The notes: generated by a model not told the origin, from the letters alone. A DNA stretch of 64,000 nucleotides from an uncultured Blastocatellia bacterium (GCA_946480785.1 CAMLLD010000012.1:28681-92680), one strand, 5' to 3'. Positions 51,229 to 61,282 are shown, counted from the stretch's first letter. Program-made: numbers and translations.

Positions 51229-54207
51229 ATGGCTGATCCATCAACACTCCGTTTAAAGTTCAGGTCTGATCATCTTGTCGCGATCGCGCTCACCCTCGCG
51301 CCGCTCGTCTATTTTCTGCCCGCGTTGAGTAGCGGCATGGTCGTGTCTCCCGACGACGGCATTCTGCAGAACGTTCCTTTCCGCGTTGCGGCGGCGCAAA
51401 TCGTACGCTCGGGCCATTTGCCGATCTGGAACCCTTACATCTTCAGCGGCATGCCGCTTTTAGGCGCGGCCCAGGGCGGAATTTTGTTTCCGCTCAACTG
51501 GTTTTACCTCGTGTTCGCCGCTTCGACGAGCTCCAACCTGATGGTGCTTTCGTCGTTTATGGTCGCAGCGCTCGGCGCGTTCTTGTATGCGCGCAGCACA
51601 CGCACGTCGATCGCCGGCGCGGCGGTGACGAGTCTCGTGTGGCAAGCCGGCGGTTTCCTCGTCAATCAGATCAGCCACATCAACATCGTGCAAACTGCGG
51701 CGCTGCTGCCGTGGGTGCTCTGGGCGGTGGAACGATACGCTGCTTCCGGCAGCCGCAAATACGCCGCGCTGATCGCTGTGTTCGTGGCGCTTCAGTTCTT
51801 TGCCGGACATCAACAAGCGTTTACCTACGCACTCCTGCTCGCGGTCGCTTACGCCGTCGTGATGGGCGCGGTGGATTTACGGCAGCGTAAGCGTTATCTC
51901 ACTTCAGTTGGGTTCGTGTGCGTCGGTTTGTTGCTCGCAGCAGTGCAAATCCTACCGACATGGGAGTTGCTGCGCAACAGTCTTCGCGACGCGGCGAGTT
52001 ACGACTTCTTCACGTCGTTTTCGCTGCCGAAAAGGTTTGTGCTGACGTTTCTGGCGCCGTATGTGATGGGCGGCGGTGACGGGCGTTTGTTTCGCGCGCC
52101 GTATCTTGGACCATCGTTCTACACGGAGTATGTGCCGTATGCGGGCGTGATCTCGATCGTGTTGGTAGTAGTTGTGGTTTGGTTCTCGCGTGACTGGCGC
52201 ACGCGGTTTTGGCTTGGCGTCGTTGTCGTTGGACTGCTGCTCGCGTTTGGGAGGTACGCGCCGTTTTCGCTGAACGCGATCGTGTACTACGTGCCGTTAT
52301 TGAATCTGTTTCGTGTACCCGCGCGGCATTTGCTGGAGGTTCACTTCGCAGTGGCGGTGCTTGCCGGGCGGGGGTTGAGTTGTCTTGAGTCGTTGCGATG
52401 GCGTGATGACAAGCGCGCGGTGTGGATCGTCTTACTACTCGCGGGTGTCGTGTTGGTTTTAAGTTGCCTCGTTGTAACCGTGTTTCGCCCGGCGGAGTTT
52501 CGGCTTGGGCGCAACGCTCCGGTTACGCTACTGCGCGCGCCGGAGTTGTTCATGCCGATCGTGATGGCAGCGCTCAGCGTGTTCACGATCTGGTTATTCG
52601 CGACGAAGCGCAAGGGAGCGAGTGTGCTGCTGTTCGCCGTGCTCGCGCTCGATTTGTTTATCTGGGGACAGTTCAGTGGCTGGTACACATCGAGCCGGCG
52701 CATACCACCTGAGTATTGGACCACGCCCGAGAGCGTGACGCTGTTGCGGCAACATGCGTCTGCGGATTCATCCAGCTATCGCATCCTGACGACGCATCTC
52801 GCCTTTGATCCCGCCGTGTCGACGGAGAACACCAATCCCGGCTGGGTCTTGTGGACTGAGCCCGATGTTTACTCGATGCACGCGATTCAGAACGCGGCGG
52901 GCTACGACGGCTTCGGCCTGCGGCGTTACAGCGAGCTGGCAGGTCAAATGAAGTTGTGGGGCGAGCTGACGGACCCGAACGCGACGCTGCGCAGCGATAG
53001 CCGAGAGTTGGACATACTCAACGTTCGCTATCTCGTCGCGCGGCGAGAGCATCCGGTGCCGCGCGCGGAAGACGACGTGAGCGCGGACGAACTCGAAGCC
53101 GCGCAATCGGCTTTTGCCACGGTCGGCGAGAAGTTTGGGGATTACGGGTTTGCGAAAGATAACCTGCCGCTGCCGAACATTGGACCAGGCAAGCGTTTGC
53201 AGGTTCGCGTTCCGGCGGTAGCGGTCGATCACGTTGCTCTGTTGACGAACCTTTCCTTTGCGGAAGACGTGCCGGACAACGCCGTAGTCGCGCGATTGCA
53301 TTTGCAGGCGACGGACGGCCGCAGCTTTGAGTTTTTGTTGCGCGCGGGCGCCGACACGGCTGACTGGGCTTACGATCGTCCCGACCTGCACGCGCGCATT
53401 CGCCATCGCCGCGCGGCGGTGGCTACGAGTTATGACATCAACGACGCGCGCTTTAAATACAAAGGTCACACCTATCTCGCATCATTCGCATTGCCGGAAA
53501 AGGTTCTGATCGAAAGTGGTGAACTCGATCCGGAACCGTTGAGCGCGTGGCAAGGTGCGTTGCTGAGTGTGTTTCGCATTTCACTCGCGGACTCAGCCGC
53601 GGGCAAGTCTTATCCGCTGAGCGCGCGCATGGTTACAATCGAAACTTCAGCCGCGAAGAATCGGCCGGCCGAAATCGAGCGCTGGAAGTTTGTGGCGCAT
53701 GGTCTCGACGTCAACATCTACGAGAACACGCGCGCACTGCCGCGAGCGTGGCTCGCGTCTGAAGTGCGGGTGCTTGATGACGACGCGATGTTGCAGGTTA
53801 TCAGAACGGGATTCTTGCCGGACGGGTTGAGATGGGATCCGCAGCGAACGGCGCTCGTGGAAAGCGAGCCGGGAGCAACGCTCGACGGTTCTTCGCAACC
53901 CGGACACGTGGAGGTTACCGCGTACGAACCAAATCGTTTGCGTTTAGTCGCGCACACGAGTGGCGCGTCGATGTTGGTGTTGAGTGAGAACGATTATCCC
54001 GGTTGGCGCGCTTATGTCGATGACGCGGAGGCGCCGATAGTGAGAGTGAATTATGAATTGCGCGGGATTGTGGTTCCGGCCGGCGAGCACGAGGTGAGTT
54101 TTGTTTACCGCCCCTGGTCCATAATCGGCGGCGCGCTCGTTTCGTTCTCCACTGCCGTTCTGCTGGGGTTGTTTTGTTTCGTGAAGAGGAAACCGATTGC
54201 TGTATGA
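51229..54207 (+). CDS. YfhO-family membrane protein
   Basis: A 992-residue polytopic protein from ATG 51229 (MADPSTLRLKFRSDHLVAIA). YfhO-type features: PLVYFLPALSSGMVVSPDD, LPIWNPYIFSGMPLLGAAQG, a dozen transmembrane segments up to about residue 500, then a long extracytoplasmic part and a final hydrophobic segment (FSTAVLLGLFCFVKRKP). Homologues take part in lipoteichoic or surface-polymer glycosylation; the substrate here is unknown. The stop overlaps the next start (ATGA). It is the largest gene of the glycan region. Confidence 0.88.
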   Translation: MADPSTLRLKFRSDHLVAIALTLAPLVYFLPALSSGMVVSPDDGILQNVPFRVAAAQIVRSGHLPIWNPYIFSGMPLLGAAQGGILFPLNWFYLVFAASTSSNLMVLSSFMVAALGAFLYARSTRTSIAGAAVTSLVWQAGGFLVNQISHINIVQTAALLPWVLWAVERYAASGSRKYAALIAVFVALQFFAGHQQAFTYALLLAVAYAVVMGAVDLRQRKRYLTSVGFVCVGLLLAAVQILPTWELLRNSLRDAASYDFFTSFSLPKRFVLTFLAPYVMGGGDGRLFRAPYLGPSFYTEYVPYAGVISIVLVVVVVWFSRDWRTRFWLGVVVVGLLLAFGRYAPFSLNAIVYYVPLLNLFRVPARHLLEVHFAVAVLAGRGLSCLESLRWRDDKRAVWIVLLLAGVVLVLSCLVVTVFRPAEFRLGRNAPVTLLRAPELFMPIVMAALSVFTIWLFATKRKGASVLLFAVLALDLFIWGQFSGWYTSSRRIPPEYWTTPESVTLLRQHASADSSSYRILTTHLAFDPAVSTENTNPGWVLWTEPDVYSMHAIQNAAGYDGFGLRRYSELAGQMKLWGELTDPNATLRSDSRELDILNVRYLVARREHPVPRAEDDVSADELEAAQSAFATVGEKFGDYGFAKDNLPLPNIGPGKRLQVRVPAVAVDHVALLTNLSFAEDVPDNAVVARLHLQATDGRSFEFLLRAGADTADWAYDRPDLHARIRHRRAAVATSYDINDARFKYKGHTYLASFALPEKVLIESGELDPEPLSAWQGALLSVFRISLADSAAGKSYPLSARMVTIETSAAKNRPAEIERWKFVAHGLDVNIYENTRALPRAWLASEVRVLDDDAMLQVIRTGFLPDGLRWDPQRTALVESEPGATLDGSSQPGHVEVTAYEPNRLRLVAHTSGASMLVLSENDYPGWRAYVDDAEAPIVRVNYELRGIVVPAGEHEVSFVYRPWSIIGGALVSFSTAVLLGLFCFVKRKPIAV

Positions 54208-55004
54208 CAACGGACGCTGAAAAGCCGTTCGCCTTCGCGGAGCCGCGCCACGTCGCGGACCTGAGCGACTGCTTTTTCTATCACACGATGACGTTGCCGG
54301 GTTTCGGCGAAGTGCGCGGGCATTGGGATCTGCGCGGACGCTTTGATGATTACGTCGGTCATGTCGACGTGCGTGGGAAATCGGTAATCGACATCGCTAC
54401 GGCAACCGGTTTTCTGAGTTTCGAAGCTGAGCGAAACGGTGCGAGCGAGGTTGTTTCGTTCGACATGGCCCACGCGCGGCAGCAAAACTTTCTACCGTTC
54501 CAAGACAAGCTGCACTATCGCGATCCCGCGACGTGGGCTGAGAAACATAATGTCGAAGTCGAGCAGTGGAAAAATGCTTACTGGCTATGTCATCGCCTGC
54601 TCAACTCACGCGCGCGAGTTTTTTACGGAGATATTTATAATTTGCCGGTGGGGTTAGGCCAGTTTGACATCGCGATCCTCGGTTCGGTGCTCGAACACCT
54701 CAGCGATCCCGTGACGGCGCTCGCCTCCATCGCTCGCCTGGTGCGCGAAACGATCGTCATTGTCGCGCCGTTGATTGAGAGTGAGGAAAGAATCGCACGC
54801 TTCGAAGGTTCATCAGACCATCCGGAGAACGACTTCACCTGGTGGACGTATTCGACGGCTCTCTACCGCGAAGTTTTCAACATGCTCGGCTTCACTCTGG
54901 ACCGCATCACCTCCGCCCAATACCGCTACCACTATCTCAATCGCATCGAGACGCGCTACACGCTCGTCGCCGTGCGGACTGCAAACTCAAATGTGAACGG
55001 TTGA
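54204..55004 (+). CDS. SAM-dependent methyltransferase
   Basis: A 266-residue protein of class I methyltransferase fold: VRGKSVIDIATATGFLSFEA (motif I), EVVSFDMAHARQQ (acidic end of strand 2), QFDIAILGSVLEHLSDPVTA (motif IV/V). The final part, YRYHYLNRIETRYTLVAV, is beta-rich. ATG 54204 overlaps the YfhO stop, so translation is coupled. Substrate probably a sugar or glycolipid. The 3' end overlaps the convergent GT4-methyltransferase gene by 49 bases. Confidence 0.87.
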   Translation: MTTDAEKPFAFAEPRHVADLSDCFFYHTMTLPGFGEVRGHWDLRGRFDDYVGHVDVRGKSVIDIATATGFLSFEAERNGASEVVSFDMAHARQQNFLPFQDKLHYRDPATWAEKHNVEVEQWKNAYWLCHRLLNSRARVFYGDIYNLPVGLGQFDIAILGSVLEHLSDPVTALASIARLVRETIVIVAPLIESEERIARFEGSSDHPENDFTWWTYSTALYREVFNMLGFTLDRITSAQYRYHYLNRIETRYTLVAVRTANSNVNG

Positions 55005-57538
55005 GAGCCGACTTCTTCGAACCAGCAGACGTGCTGGTCCACCAGGTCGACCTTCAATAAAAACTTTCCACTCTGTTGCGGCGCTGAAGTGGTGAATTTC
55101 AAGCGCACGGTTTCACCGGGTGCGACCGCGTGCGGCAGTGGCGGCTCGCCGTGAACTTCGCTGATGAGCGAGCCCGATGCGTCGAAGACCTTTACGGCCG
55201 GCATGACGATGCCCAACTGAGCCTGGCGTCCTGCCAGCCACAGCGTGTTGCCCTCGTTGGTGATCTCTAATTCAAACTTGAGCGATTCGCCCGGTAAAAC
55301 GTGCGCGGGCGGCGCGCTGACAACTTCGATACTCACCCGCAGCAAACCCGGATTGCGACTATCGGGAACGGACGAAGCCGTCGCCCCGTCGACAACTTTC
55401 TTGCAAGCGAGATAATTGTAATTAGTCGCGACGTCAGTCAGCGGCAACGCATCGTCCACGATCGTTTCGCGTTGAAACAGACCATTAACACTCACGTAAT
55501 CGCCGATCACAGCGAAGCCATTCTCATCGAGCACCTGCCGCAGGTACCCAAAATCAAACGGCGACTCAAGCGTGCCAAACTCCGCCATCACCTCGACCAA
55601 CTCCGCTTCACTCGCCGAACCCGCCGCCGGGCGTTCGCCTTCAAGAATGAACAGTAGGCCACCAACGTCGAGCATCGCCGCGAGATTGTTCACCACCGCA
55701 CGCTCGTCTTCGAAGTGATGCAGCGAGTCGTAACAAAGAATCGCATCAAACTTCTCGGCCAGCGGCACAGCCTCAACGTCATGCACCGCGAACGTGCAAC
55801 GCAACGGCGTCTCGTGATCCGCGCCGTAAGGCACACGCGCCACGCGTTCTTCAGACATCGCGATCAGGTCGGGACTGATGTCGATTCCTTTGACGACGTA
55901 GCCGAGACGCGCGAAGTATTCGCTGAGCCAACCCGAGCCGCAGCCGACGTCGAGTATGCGACTGCCGGGCGGCAACGCGAGCGTAACAGCGATGTTGGCG
56001 AAGTCGCAGAAATGGCGGTGCGTGTCTTCATCCATGCCTTCGTTTTTGTACTTCGCAGGCTTGTTCGCGAGGTTGTAGAAAGGCTTGGTGCGCAGGTGAT
56101 GACGGCGCTCTTCGGGAATGTTGCTCAGGTAATCGCGCGCGGCCTGCTTGTAATCGATCTGTTCGAGCTTCGGCGTGCGCCCATTCGTTCGCGACGGATG
56201 CGGAGCGCCGTTGTGTTGCGGCCAATCAACGATCGCATCGCTATCAGGTAGCAATATCGAAACTTCGCGCGCCACGCTTTGCAACAGCGCTTCATCAGAC
56301 GCCACGGCGCCGAGTTGGGCCAGTTCACCAGCGATACTCGCAACCACCGCACGCTTCGCGCGGCGTGCGATCACACGGTCGATAAACTCCAGATACGCCG
56401 CCGCACTGCGCTCAACAGCGTGATGCGTCTGAGCGTAGCGTCGCGCATTCCGACCTATGCGTGTTCGCAAAGGCTCGTCTTCGATCAACCGCTCGAGATA
56501 CGCGGTGAGCAGCGAATCCGTCCGCGAATCCAGCGGCACTTTGACGACGCTGTCTGCCGGAAGCTCACCATACCAACCAACATCCGCCACGACGCTGCAC
56601 ACGCCGAGTCCCATCAACCGGCACAGACAACCGCTCGTTTCGCCGACAGTACGCTCGCGCAGGTTCAGCGCAATATCCGTCTCGCGCATGTGCTGCTTGA
56701 ACTCTTCGAGCGAAACGTGTCCCGTCACCTCAACCAAATCAGTCAGCTTGTGATCGCGTATCAACCGGCGCACGTCGTAATGAAGATTCGGATCGCCGAC
56801 TATCGTGTAGCGAAAACGATGCGAGCCGCGCAATCGCGACAACGCGCGCAGCGCGAGCTCGATGCCTTTCCCCGGCGTGATCAAACCAAAGCTCGCAATC
56901 CGCACGACGCCACGCTGCCCCGCCGCTAAAGAAACGTCTTCCTCGAAATTCACGAGATGCGGAATGTGCACCGCGAAAACTCCGCCCACGTCCTTCAAGC
57001 GATCCAGCACCCAGCGTGAATGCACGATCACGCCTTCAGCCGAACCGACGATCCGTTCGTTGAGCGGAAACTCGAGCGGCTGCGAAACAAACGGCGGCAC
57101 CGCTCCGCGCCGCAACGACTCTTCCGCCATCGCCCGCGCCTTCGCGCCGTAACAGAACTCAATCTCGCGCAGATACAACTCCGGCTGATTACGATCGCGT
57201 GCGAGCCCGAGAAAAAAATCCTGCAACGCAAAATCGTGCAGCACGACGACGCCCGGCCGCGTCTGCATCGCTTCCAGAATCCCGGCGTGATAACGATGAT
57301 CGTTGCCCATGTGATAGACAACGGCATCAAACTCCTCCAGCCGTCGCAACAGCGATCGCTGCCGCCGATAGTCACAAACTTCAAACCGCGACGTCACTTC
57401 GGTATTCACCGGATGAAAGCCATCGACGAACAGAGTTATGTCCGCCGCATTCGCGAGATGCGGCAGCAACTCTTCGCTGTAGTCGCTAATCCCTGAGGCT
57501 TGCGGACGAAGCGGACTGAAATACGCGAGCTTCTTCAC
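54956..57538 (-). CDS. Three-part protein: GT4 glycosyltransferase, methyltransferase, Ig-like domain
   Basis: An 860-residue protein from GTG 57538 (VKKLAYFSPLRPQASGISDY), which overlaps the preceding stop (GTGA); an extension to 58027 is only the neighbour read in another frame. Residues about 1-400 are a GT4 transferase (ASFGLITPGKGIELALRALS; ETSGCLCRLMGLGVC). About 480-720 are a SAM methyltransferase (GSRILDVGCGSGWLSEYFAR; CYDSLHHFEDER). The last ~130 are an Ig-like domain (NEGNTLWLAGRQAQLG; LLKVDLVDQHVCWFEEVG). A glycan methyl-capping or chain-ending role is inferred. Confidence 0.87.
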   Translation of the reverse strand: MKKLAYFSPLRPQASGISDYSEELLPHLANAADITLFVDGFHPVNTEVTSRFEVCDYRRQRSLLRRLEEFDAVVYHMGNDHRYHAGILEAMQTRPGVVVLHDFALQDFFLGLARDRNQPELYLREIEFCYGAKARAMAEESLRRGAVPPFVSQPLEFPLNERIVGSAEGVIVHSRWVLDRLKDVGGVFAVHIPHLVNFEEDVSLAAGQRGVVRIASFGLITPGKGIELALRALSRLRGSHRFRYTIVGDPNLHYDVRRLIRDHKLTDLVEVTGHVSLEEFKQHMRETDIALNLRERTVGETSGCLCRLMGLGVCSVVADVGWYGELPADSVVKVPLDSRTDSLLTAYLERLIEDEPLRTRIGRNARRYAQTHHAVERSAAAYLEFIDRVIARRAKRAVVASIAGELAQLGAVASDEALLQSVAREVSILLPDSDAIVDWPQHNGAPHPSRTNGRTPKLEQIDYKQAARDYLSNIPEERRHHLRTKPFYNLANKPAKYKNEGMDEDTHRHFCDFANIAVTLALPPGSRILDVGCGSGWLSEYFARLGYVVKGIDISPDLIAMSEERVARVPYGADHETPLRCTFAVHDVEAVPLAEKFDAILCYDSLHHFEDERAVVNNLAAMLDVGGLLFILEGERPAAGSASEAELVEVMAEFGTLESPFDFGYLRQVLDENGFAVIGDYVSVNGLFQRETIVDDALPLTDVATNYNYLACKKVVDGATASSVPDSRNPGLLRVSIEVVSAPPAHVLPGESLKFELEITNEGNTLWLAGRQAQLGIVMPAVKVFDASGSLISEVHGEPPLPHAVAPGETVRLKFTTSAPQQSGKFLLKVDLVDQHVCWFEEVGSQPFTFEFAVRTATSV

Positions 57539-58089
57539 TTCACTACCTGGACCTTGACGTTTGTAACGGGCGACCCGCGCTCGCTGAACCAGTTGACACC
57601 TTCCTGGACCATGTCGAGCTGCATGGTCCATTCGCCGGGCTGTTTCGGCGCGGTGATTTGCAGCGTCATCTCGGTTTCTTCGCCGGGTTTCAGATCTTTC
57701 GGAATCCCGTTGTGGCCTTCCGTCTCCGACGTCAACTTCCCGTCTTTGTCGAGCCAACGATTTCCGGCCGCGATGTAGAACTTGTTGTCGCTGCGATCGG
57801 TGGTCAGTCCGCCGCGCTGATACCAAATCACGTCGCTCGTGTTTTTGACCTTGATATTTATGATCGCCACCTGGCCGGTGCGCAACCGTTCCGGCGGATC
57901 GGGCGCGGTGATTTGCGCTTTGAAACCGGAATCCGGCAGCGGTCCCGCTTGTTTCTGCTGCGCGGGCGTCTTCGTTTGCTGCGCGTTGTTCGCGGGCGAA
58001 TTGCTCGCGGTTTGTTTCGGCTTGCAACCGACAAACAAAGCGAGACCACAGATAAACACAAGAATTAAAAAGTTTCGATAACTCACCAT
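57535..58089 (-). CDS. Lipoprotein with a free-standing Ig-like domain
   Basis: A 184-residue protein. ATG 58089 is preferred because GGAGAGA precedes it; a start at 58104 lacks a ribosome site. The signal ends in a lipobox (ICGLALFVGC), then an Asn/Gln/Lys-rich linker of about 35 residues. The rest is the same Ig-like domain found on three enzymes here: INIKVKNTSDVIWYQRGG, AAGNRWLDKDGK and LDMVQEGVNWFSERG. It may bind the polymer or partner enzymes that carry the domain. It is coupled to the GT4-methyltransferase gene. Confidence 0.85.
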   Translation of the reverse strand: MVSYRNFLILVFICGLALFVGCKPKQTASNSPANNAQQTKTPAQQKQAGPLPDSGFKAQITAPDPPERLRTGQVAIINIKVKNTSDVIWYQRGGLTTDRSDNKFYIAAGNRWLDKDGKLTSETEGHNGIPKDLKPGEETEMTLQITAPKQPGEWTMQLDMVQEGVNWFSERGSPVTNVKVQVVK

Positions 58090-58106
58090 CCGAGTTCTCT
58101 CCATTA

Positions 58107-60371
58107 TTAGGGTGTCACGGTCACGTTGATCGACAAGGGTCGCGCGCCGCGCTGCTTAAACCACGTCACCGCTTCGTGCACCATATCAAATTCGAGCACG
58201 TAATCGCCGGGCACGGACGGCGCCGTGATCGTCATCGTCAACTCAGTCTCGCCGCCCGGCGGCAGGTCCGCTTTCAGCACCGCACGATTGTCTTCCTTGT
58301 TTTCAGTGCCCCTGATCCAGCGATTGCCCATGTCGATCTGATATTTGAAATCCTTTTCGCCGACAGCCGGCCACGTTTCCGAGCCGAGGTTCTTCAGCTT
58401 CAAATGCACGTCGAGCTTTTCGCCCGGATGCATCGTTGCCGGCGGATTCAGCGCGACGATCTCTTCGCGATAATCCGACGCCGCGAAAGCCGCCTTGCGC
58501 CACGCGTTCGCAAACGCCTCGCGCGCCGCCGGATCTCGCGGCAAATGGATTTCGAGAAACATCAGGCCGACGCGCTCGCGCGGTGAAAAGAACGGCACCT
58601 CAACCGGCACGACTTCACCGAGCTCGAGTCCGCGATCGGCAACCGCGCGTTTCGCGTTTTCGAGATCCGCGCTAAAGCAGAGCGAGTACATGTTCTCGCC
58701 GCCCGCTGCTTCGACCTTCTGAATGAACTCGTGCCAGGCCTCGCGCGTGTGGAAGAATTCAAGTTGACGCAGCGCGAGGATCGGCGCCCGGCGATTGAGC
58801 AACACTTCGAAGATCGTCGTCTTGGGACCGGTTTCAAACCAGACCTTGACGTTGTCGAACCTTGCCTTTTCGTCATCCGTCAAAAACGATCTCAGCGAAT
58901 GGTCGCGTAGCAGGAACGATGATTCGCTCGCGTAGATGTCGGGATCTTTGATGAGCGTGGTTCGCTCGCCCCACTCCTTGTCGAGCGCATACTGGCAGGC
59001 GACGATTGTCTGGAGCACGAAAACAGCGCCGAGCGCCGCGGCGACGGCTGTTTTCCACGCGCGACGATTCGCTGCCACTACCGCAATCACCGCGCATAAC
59101 ACGACTCCACCGAGTATGTCTTCAAACAATCCGTAACGGCTGTAGCCCATGCCGCCCACGGCCCACAACAGCGCACTCGCGATCAGTAGAATGCACAGCA
59201 ATCGGATCTGCACGTGTCGCCAGCACAACGGCAAAACGATCAGCGCCACGACGAAGGCCAGCGATAGTCGGCCCGAGTAAACGCCGAGCTCCGAATGTCG
59301 CTCCGGTCTGAACCACGCCAGCACCGGCCACGCGAGCGTTTGCCAGAAGGTCTGCGGTCCCCAGCGATCGTCCCAGCCGCCGTGCGTGGGCCAGAATGGC
59401 GATTGGAAAAAACCGTTCGCAATCGGAAAGATCGGGTTACGTGTCAGGCGATAGATGTAGATCGTGAACGGCAACAGCGGCAGGAGAAAAGCGACGAGCA
59501 TCTGCAACGACGTCGTTATCGCCTGCTTTGTTACGAAGCGCTCAGAGCCGAAGAACATCTTCACCCCGCAAACTGCGAGCAGCGGCGCCGCCACCGCGAG
59601 ATTCGTGAGTTTGAAAGCGACGGCTGCTCCAGCGAGCAATGCGACGTGCAACAGAACAAGCGCACGCCGCGGCGCCTTTTCAAGGTTAACCGTGAGAAAC
59701 ACGGCCTGTAGCAGCAGCGGAATGGTCAGGAGATCGACCATGTAACTGCTGATCTCAAACAGCACATTCTCCGTTAACAAAACCAACACCACCGCGACGT
59801 AGCGCAACCACGCGCGCTTGATGAACGCGCTTAAAATCCTTTCGCCGATCTGCGCGGTCCACAGTAAAGCGAAGAGATTGACGATCGTTCCCAGTCGGAA
59901 CCCCAAAGCACCGCGGCTCAAACCCATCACCATGTCGGAAACCGGATTGAACGGCAACGCAGTCGGGAAGTAATCGTTTGGACCATACAGTCCGCCGTGC
60001 AGCGCACGATCGGATTGCAGGATGTGATACGACCACACGTCGTACGAATGATCCGGAAAGGGCGCGCGCAGCGCGTAAGCGATGAGCAACGGCAGTCCCA
60101 CGATAAGCCAGAAGCTCACACCCGCTCGTTCAGCGGCAAACTGTTTGGTGGAAACATAAAAGTAAGAAAAGACGAGCGCGACGACGACCGTCACGACCCA
60201 CGCAACGGAGTTATGGTGGACCACCCAAAGATACTGCCGCACAAACGCGAGCGCATAAACGAAGACCAGCAGGTCGCCCAGCTCGAGGCGCCTGAGCAAG
60301 CCTCTCTCACGGCTATCGAAGTTGCCAATCAAATCAGGTTCTTGATGAAGCTGTAGATGTAGCGGAACCAA
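58107..60371 (-). CDS. Polytopic membrane glycan enzyme with C-terminal Ig-like domain
   Basis: A 754-residue (741 from TTG 60332) protein with about twelve hydrophobic segments in the first 450 residues, resembling GT-C type polymer enzymes. YALRAPFPDHSYDVWSYHIL is the first large loop and holds acidic residues at the place of the GT-C active site. A soluble part (about 460-625) leads to the Ig-like domain (VHLKLKNLGSETWPAVGEKD; MGNRWIRGTE; LEFDMVHEAVTWFKQRG). The 5' end overlaps the GT2 gene by 43 bases, or 4 with the TTG start. The specific reaction is unknown. Confidence 0.78.
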   Translation of the reverse strand: MVPLHLQLHQEPDLIGNFDSRERGLLRRLELGDLLVFVYALAFVRQYLWVVHHNSVAWVVTVVVALVFSYFYVSTKQFAAERAGVSFWLIVGLPLLIAYALRAPFPDHSYDVWSYHILQSDRALHGGLYGPNDYFPTALPFNPVSDMVMGLSRGALGFRLGTIVNLFALLWTAQIGERILSAFIKRAWLRYVAVVLVLLTENVLFEISSYMVDLLTIPLLLQAVFLTVNLEKAPRRALVLLHVALLAGAAVAFKLTNLAVAAPLLAVCGVKMFFGSERFVTKQAITTSLQMLVAFLLPLLPFTIYIYRLTRNPIFPIANGFFQSPFWPTHGGWDDRWGPQTFWQTLAWPVLAWFRPERHSELGVYSGRLSLAFVVALIVLPLCWRHVQIRLLCILLIASALLWAVGGMGYSRYGLFEDILGGVVLCAVIAVVAANRRAWKTAVAAALGAVFVLQTIVACQYALDKEWGERTTLIKDPDIYASESSFLLRDHSLRSFLTDDEKARFDNVKVWFETGPKTTIFEVLLNRRAPILALRQLEFFHTREAWHEFIQKVEAAGGENMYSLCFSADLENAKRAVADRGLELGEVVPVEVPFFSPRERVGLMFLEIHLPRDPAAREAFANAWRKAAFAASDYREEIVALNPPATMHPGEKLDVHLKLKNLGSETWPAVGEKDFKYQIDMGNRWIRGTENKEDNRAVLKADLPPGGETELTMTITAPSVPGDYVLEFDMVHEAVTWFKQRGARPLSINVTVTP

Positions 60372-61120
60372 ACTTTGTGCAGCTTGATCGATGAGTCGCC
60401 AAACTTTCGCGAGTATTCGTGAGAGGGAACTTCCGTGACGATATAGCCTCGCTTCAGCGTCTTCATCAGCATTTCCTGCTCGATCGTGGTGATGTTTTCT
60501 TTCAGATCGAGCGAGCGAATCACGTCCGTGCGAATGGCGCGAAAACCGTTCTGACTTTCAGTGAGGTTTTGTCCGAAGCGCTTGTTGATACCGATCAGGA
60601 TGATGTCCGCGCCCGCCATGCGGAAGAGCTTGTCGATGTCGCCGTGCAGTTCGTCGCTGCCGCCGGTGGCGCGCGAGCCGATCACCAGGTCGGCCTTGTT
60701 CGCGAGGATCGGTTCGACCATAGCAGGAATGTCCGCCGGATCGTGTGAACCGTCGGCGTCCATGAAGACGACGATCGGGTGCGACACGGCCATCGCGCCG
60801 ACGCGAATGGCTTCGCCTTTGCCGCGTTTGTTGTCTTTTACTACGCGCACGCCGTACTCTTCTGCGATCTCCACCGTGCGATCTTTCGAGTGGCCGTCGA
60901 CAACGACGATCTCGTCCACGAACGGAATCGATTTTTCGATCGCTTCGGCGATGCAACGCTCCTCGTTGCGCGCGGGAATGACGAGGCTGACCCAGCCGCG
61001 CGGATCGAGGGGCGCGCTTCGTTTGACGTGTCGCGGGCGCGACGAAGCCGGTTGTACCGGCAGCTCGTATTCGGCTTGGTCTATCTGCTCCTGCTCGAGG
61101 TCAGAAGTAGTATTGGCCAT
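60329..61120 (-). CDS. GT2 glycosyltransferase, polyprenyl-phosphate type
   Basis: A 263-residue GT2 enzyme: GWVSLVIPARNEERCIAEAI, EIVVVDGHSKDRTVEIAEEY, VVFMDADGSHDPADIP (DxD) and SQNGFRAIRTDVIRSLDL. An N-terminal acidic/Pro-rich stretch of about 40 residues precedes the fold. It is probably a second dolichol-phosphate-hexose synthase-like enzyme, feeding the coupled membrane gene downstream. Start at ATG 61120. Confidence 0.9.
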   Translation of the reverse strand: MANTTSDLEQEQIDQAEYELPVQPASSRPRHVKRSAPLDPRGWVSLVIPARNEERCIAEAIEKSIPFVDEIVVVDGHSKDRTVEIAEEYGVRVVKDNKRGKGEAIRVGAMAVSHPIVVFMDADGSHDPADIPAMVEPILANKADLVIGSRATGGSDELHGDIDKLFRMAGADIILIGINKRFGQNLTESQNGFRAIRTDVIRSLDLKENITTIEQEMLMKTLKRGYIVTEVPSHEYSRKFGDSSIKLHKVWFRYIYSFIKNLI

Positions 61121-61282
61121 ACTGTGGGAACTTAGCCTCTCCTCGTTGTGTTTTGCGATTGGGTTACGGTTGACGTACCTTAGCCGGGCCTGGACGATGC
61201 CCGGCTCAAACCCGTTGCGACAAAGACCCTAAAGCTACCATTGCGCACCCCGGATGACAACTTCGGCCACAGATCTACACGG

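Noticed and set aside
57539..58027. N-terminal extension of the GT4-methyltransferase gene
   Set aside because: It is Arg/Glu-rich low-quality sequence lying over the well-supported lipoprotein gene; GTG 57538 with a GTGA overlap is the better start.
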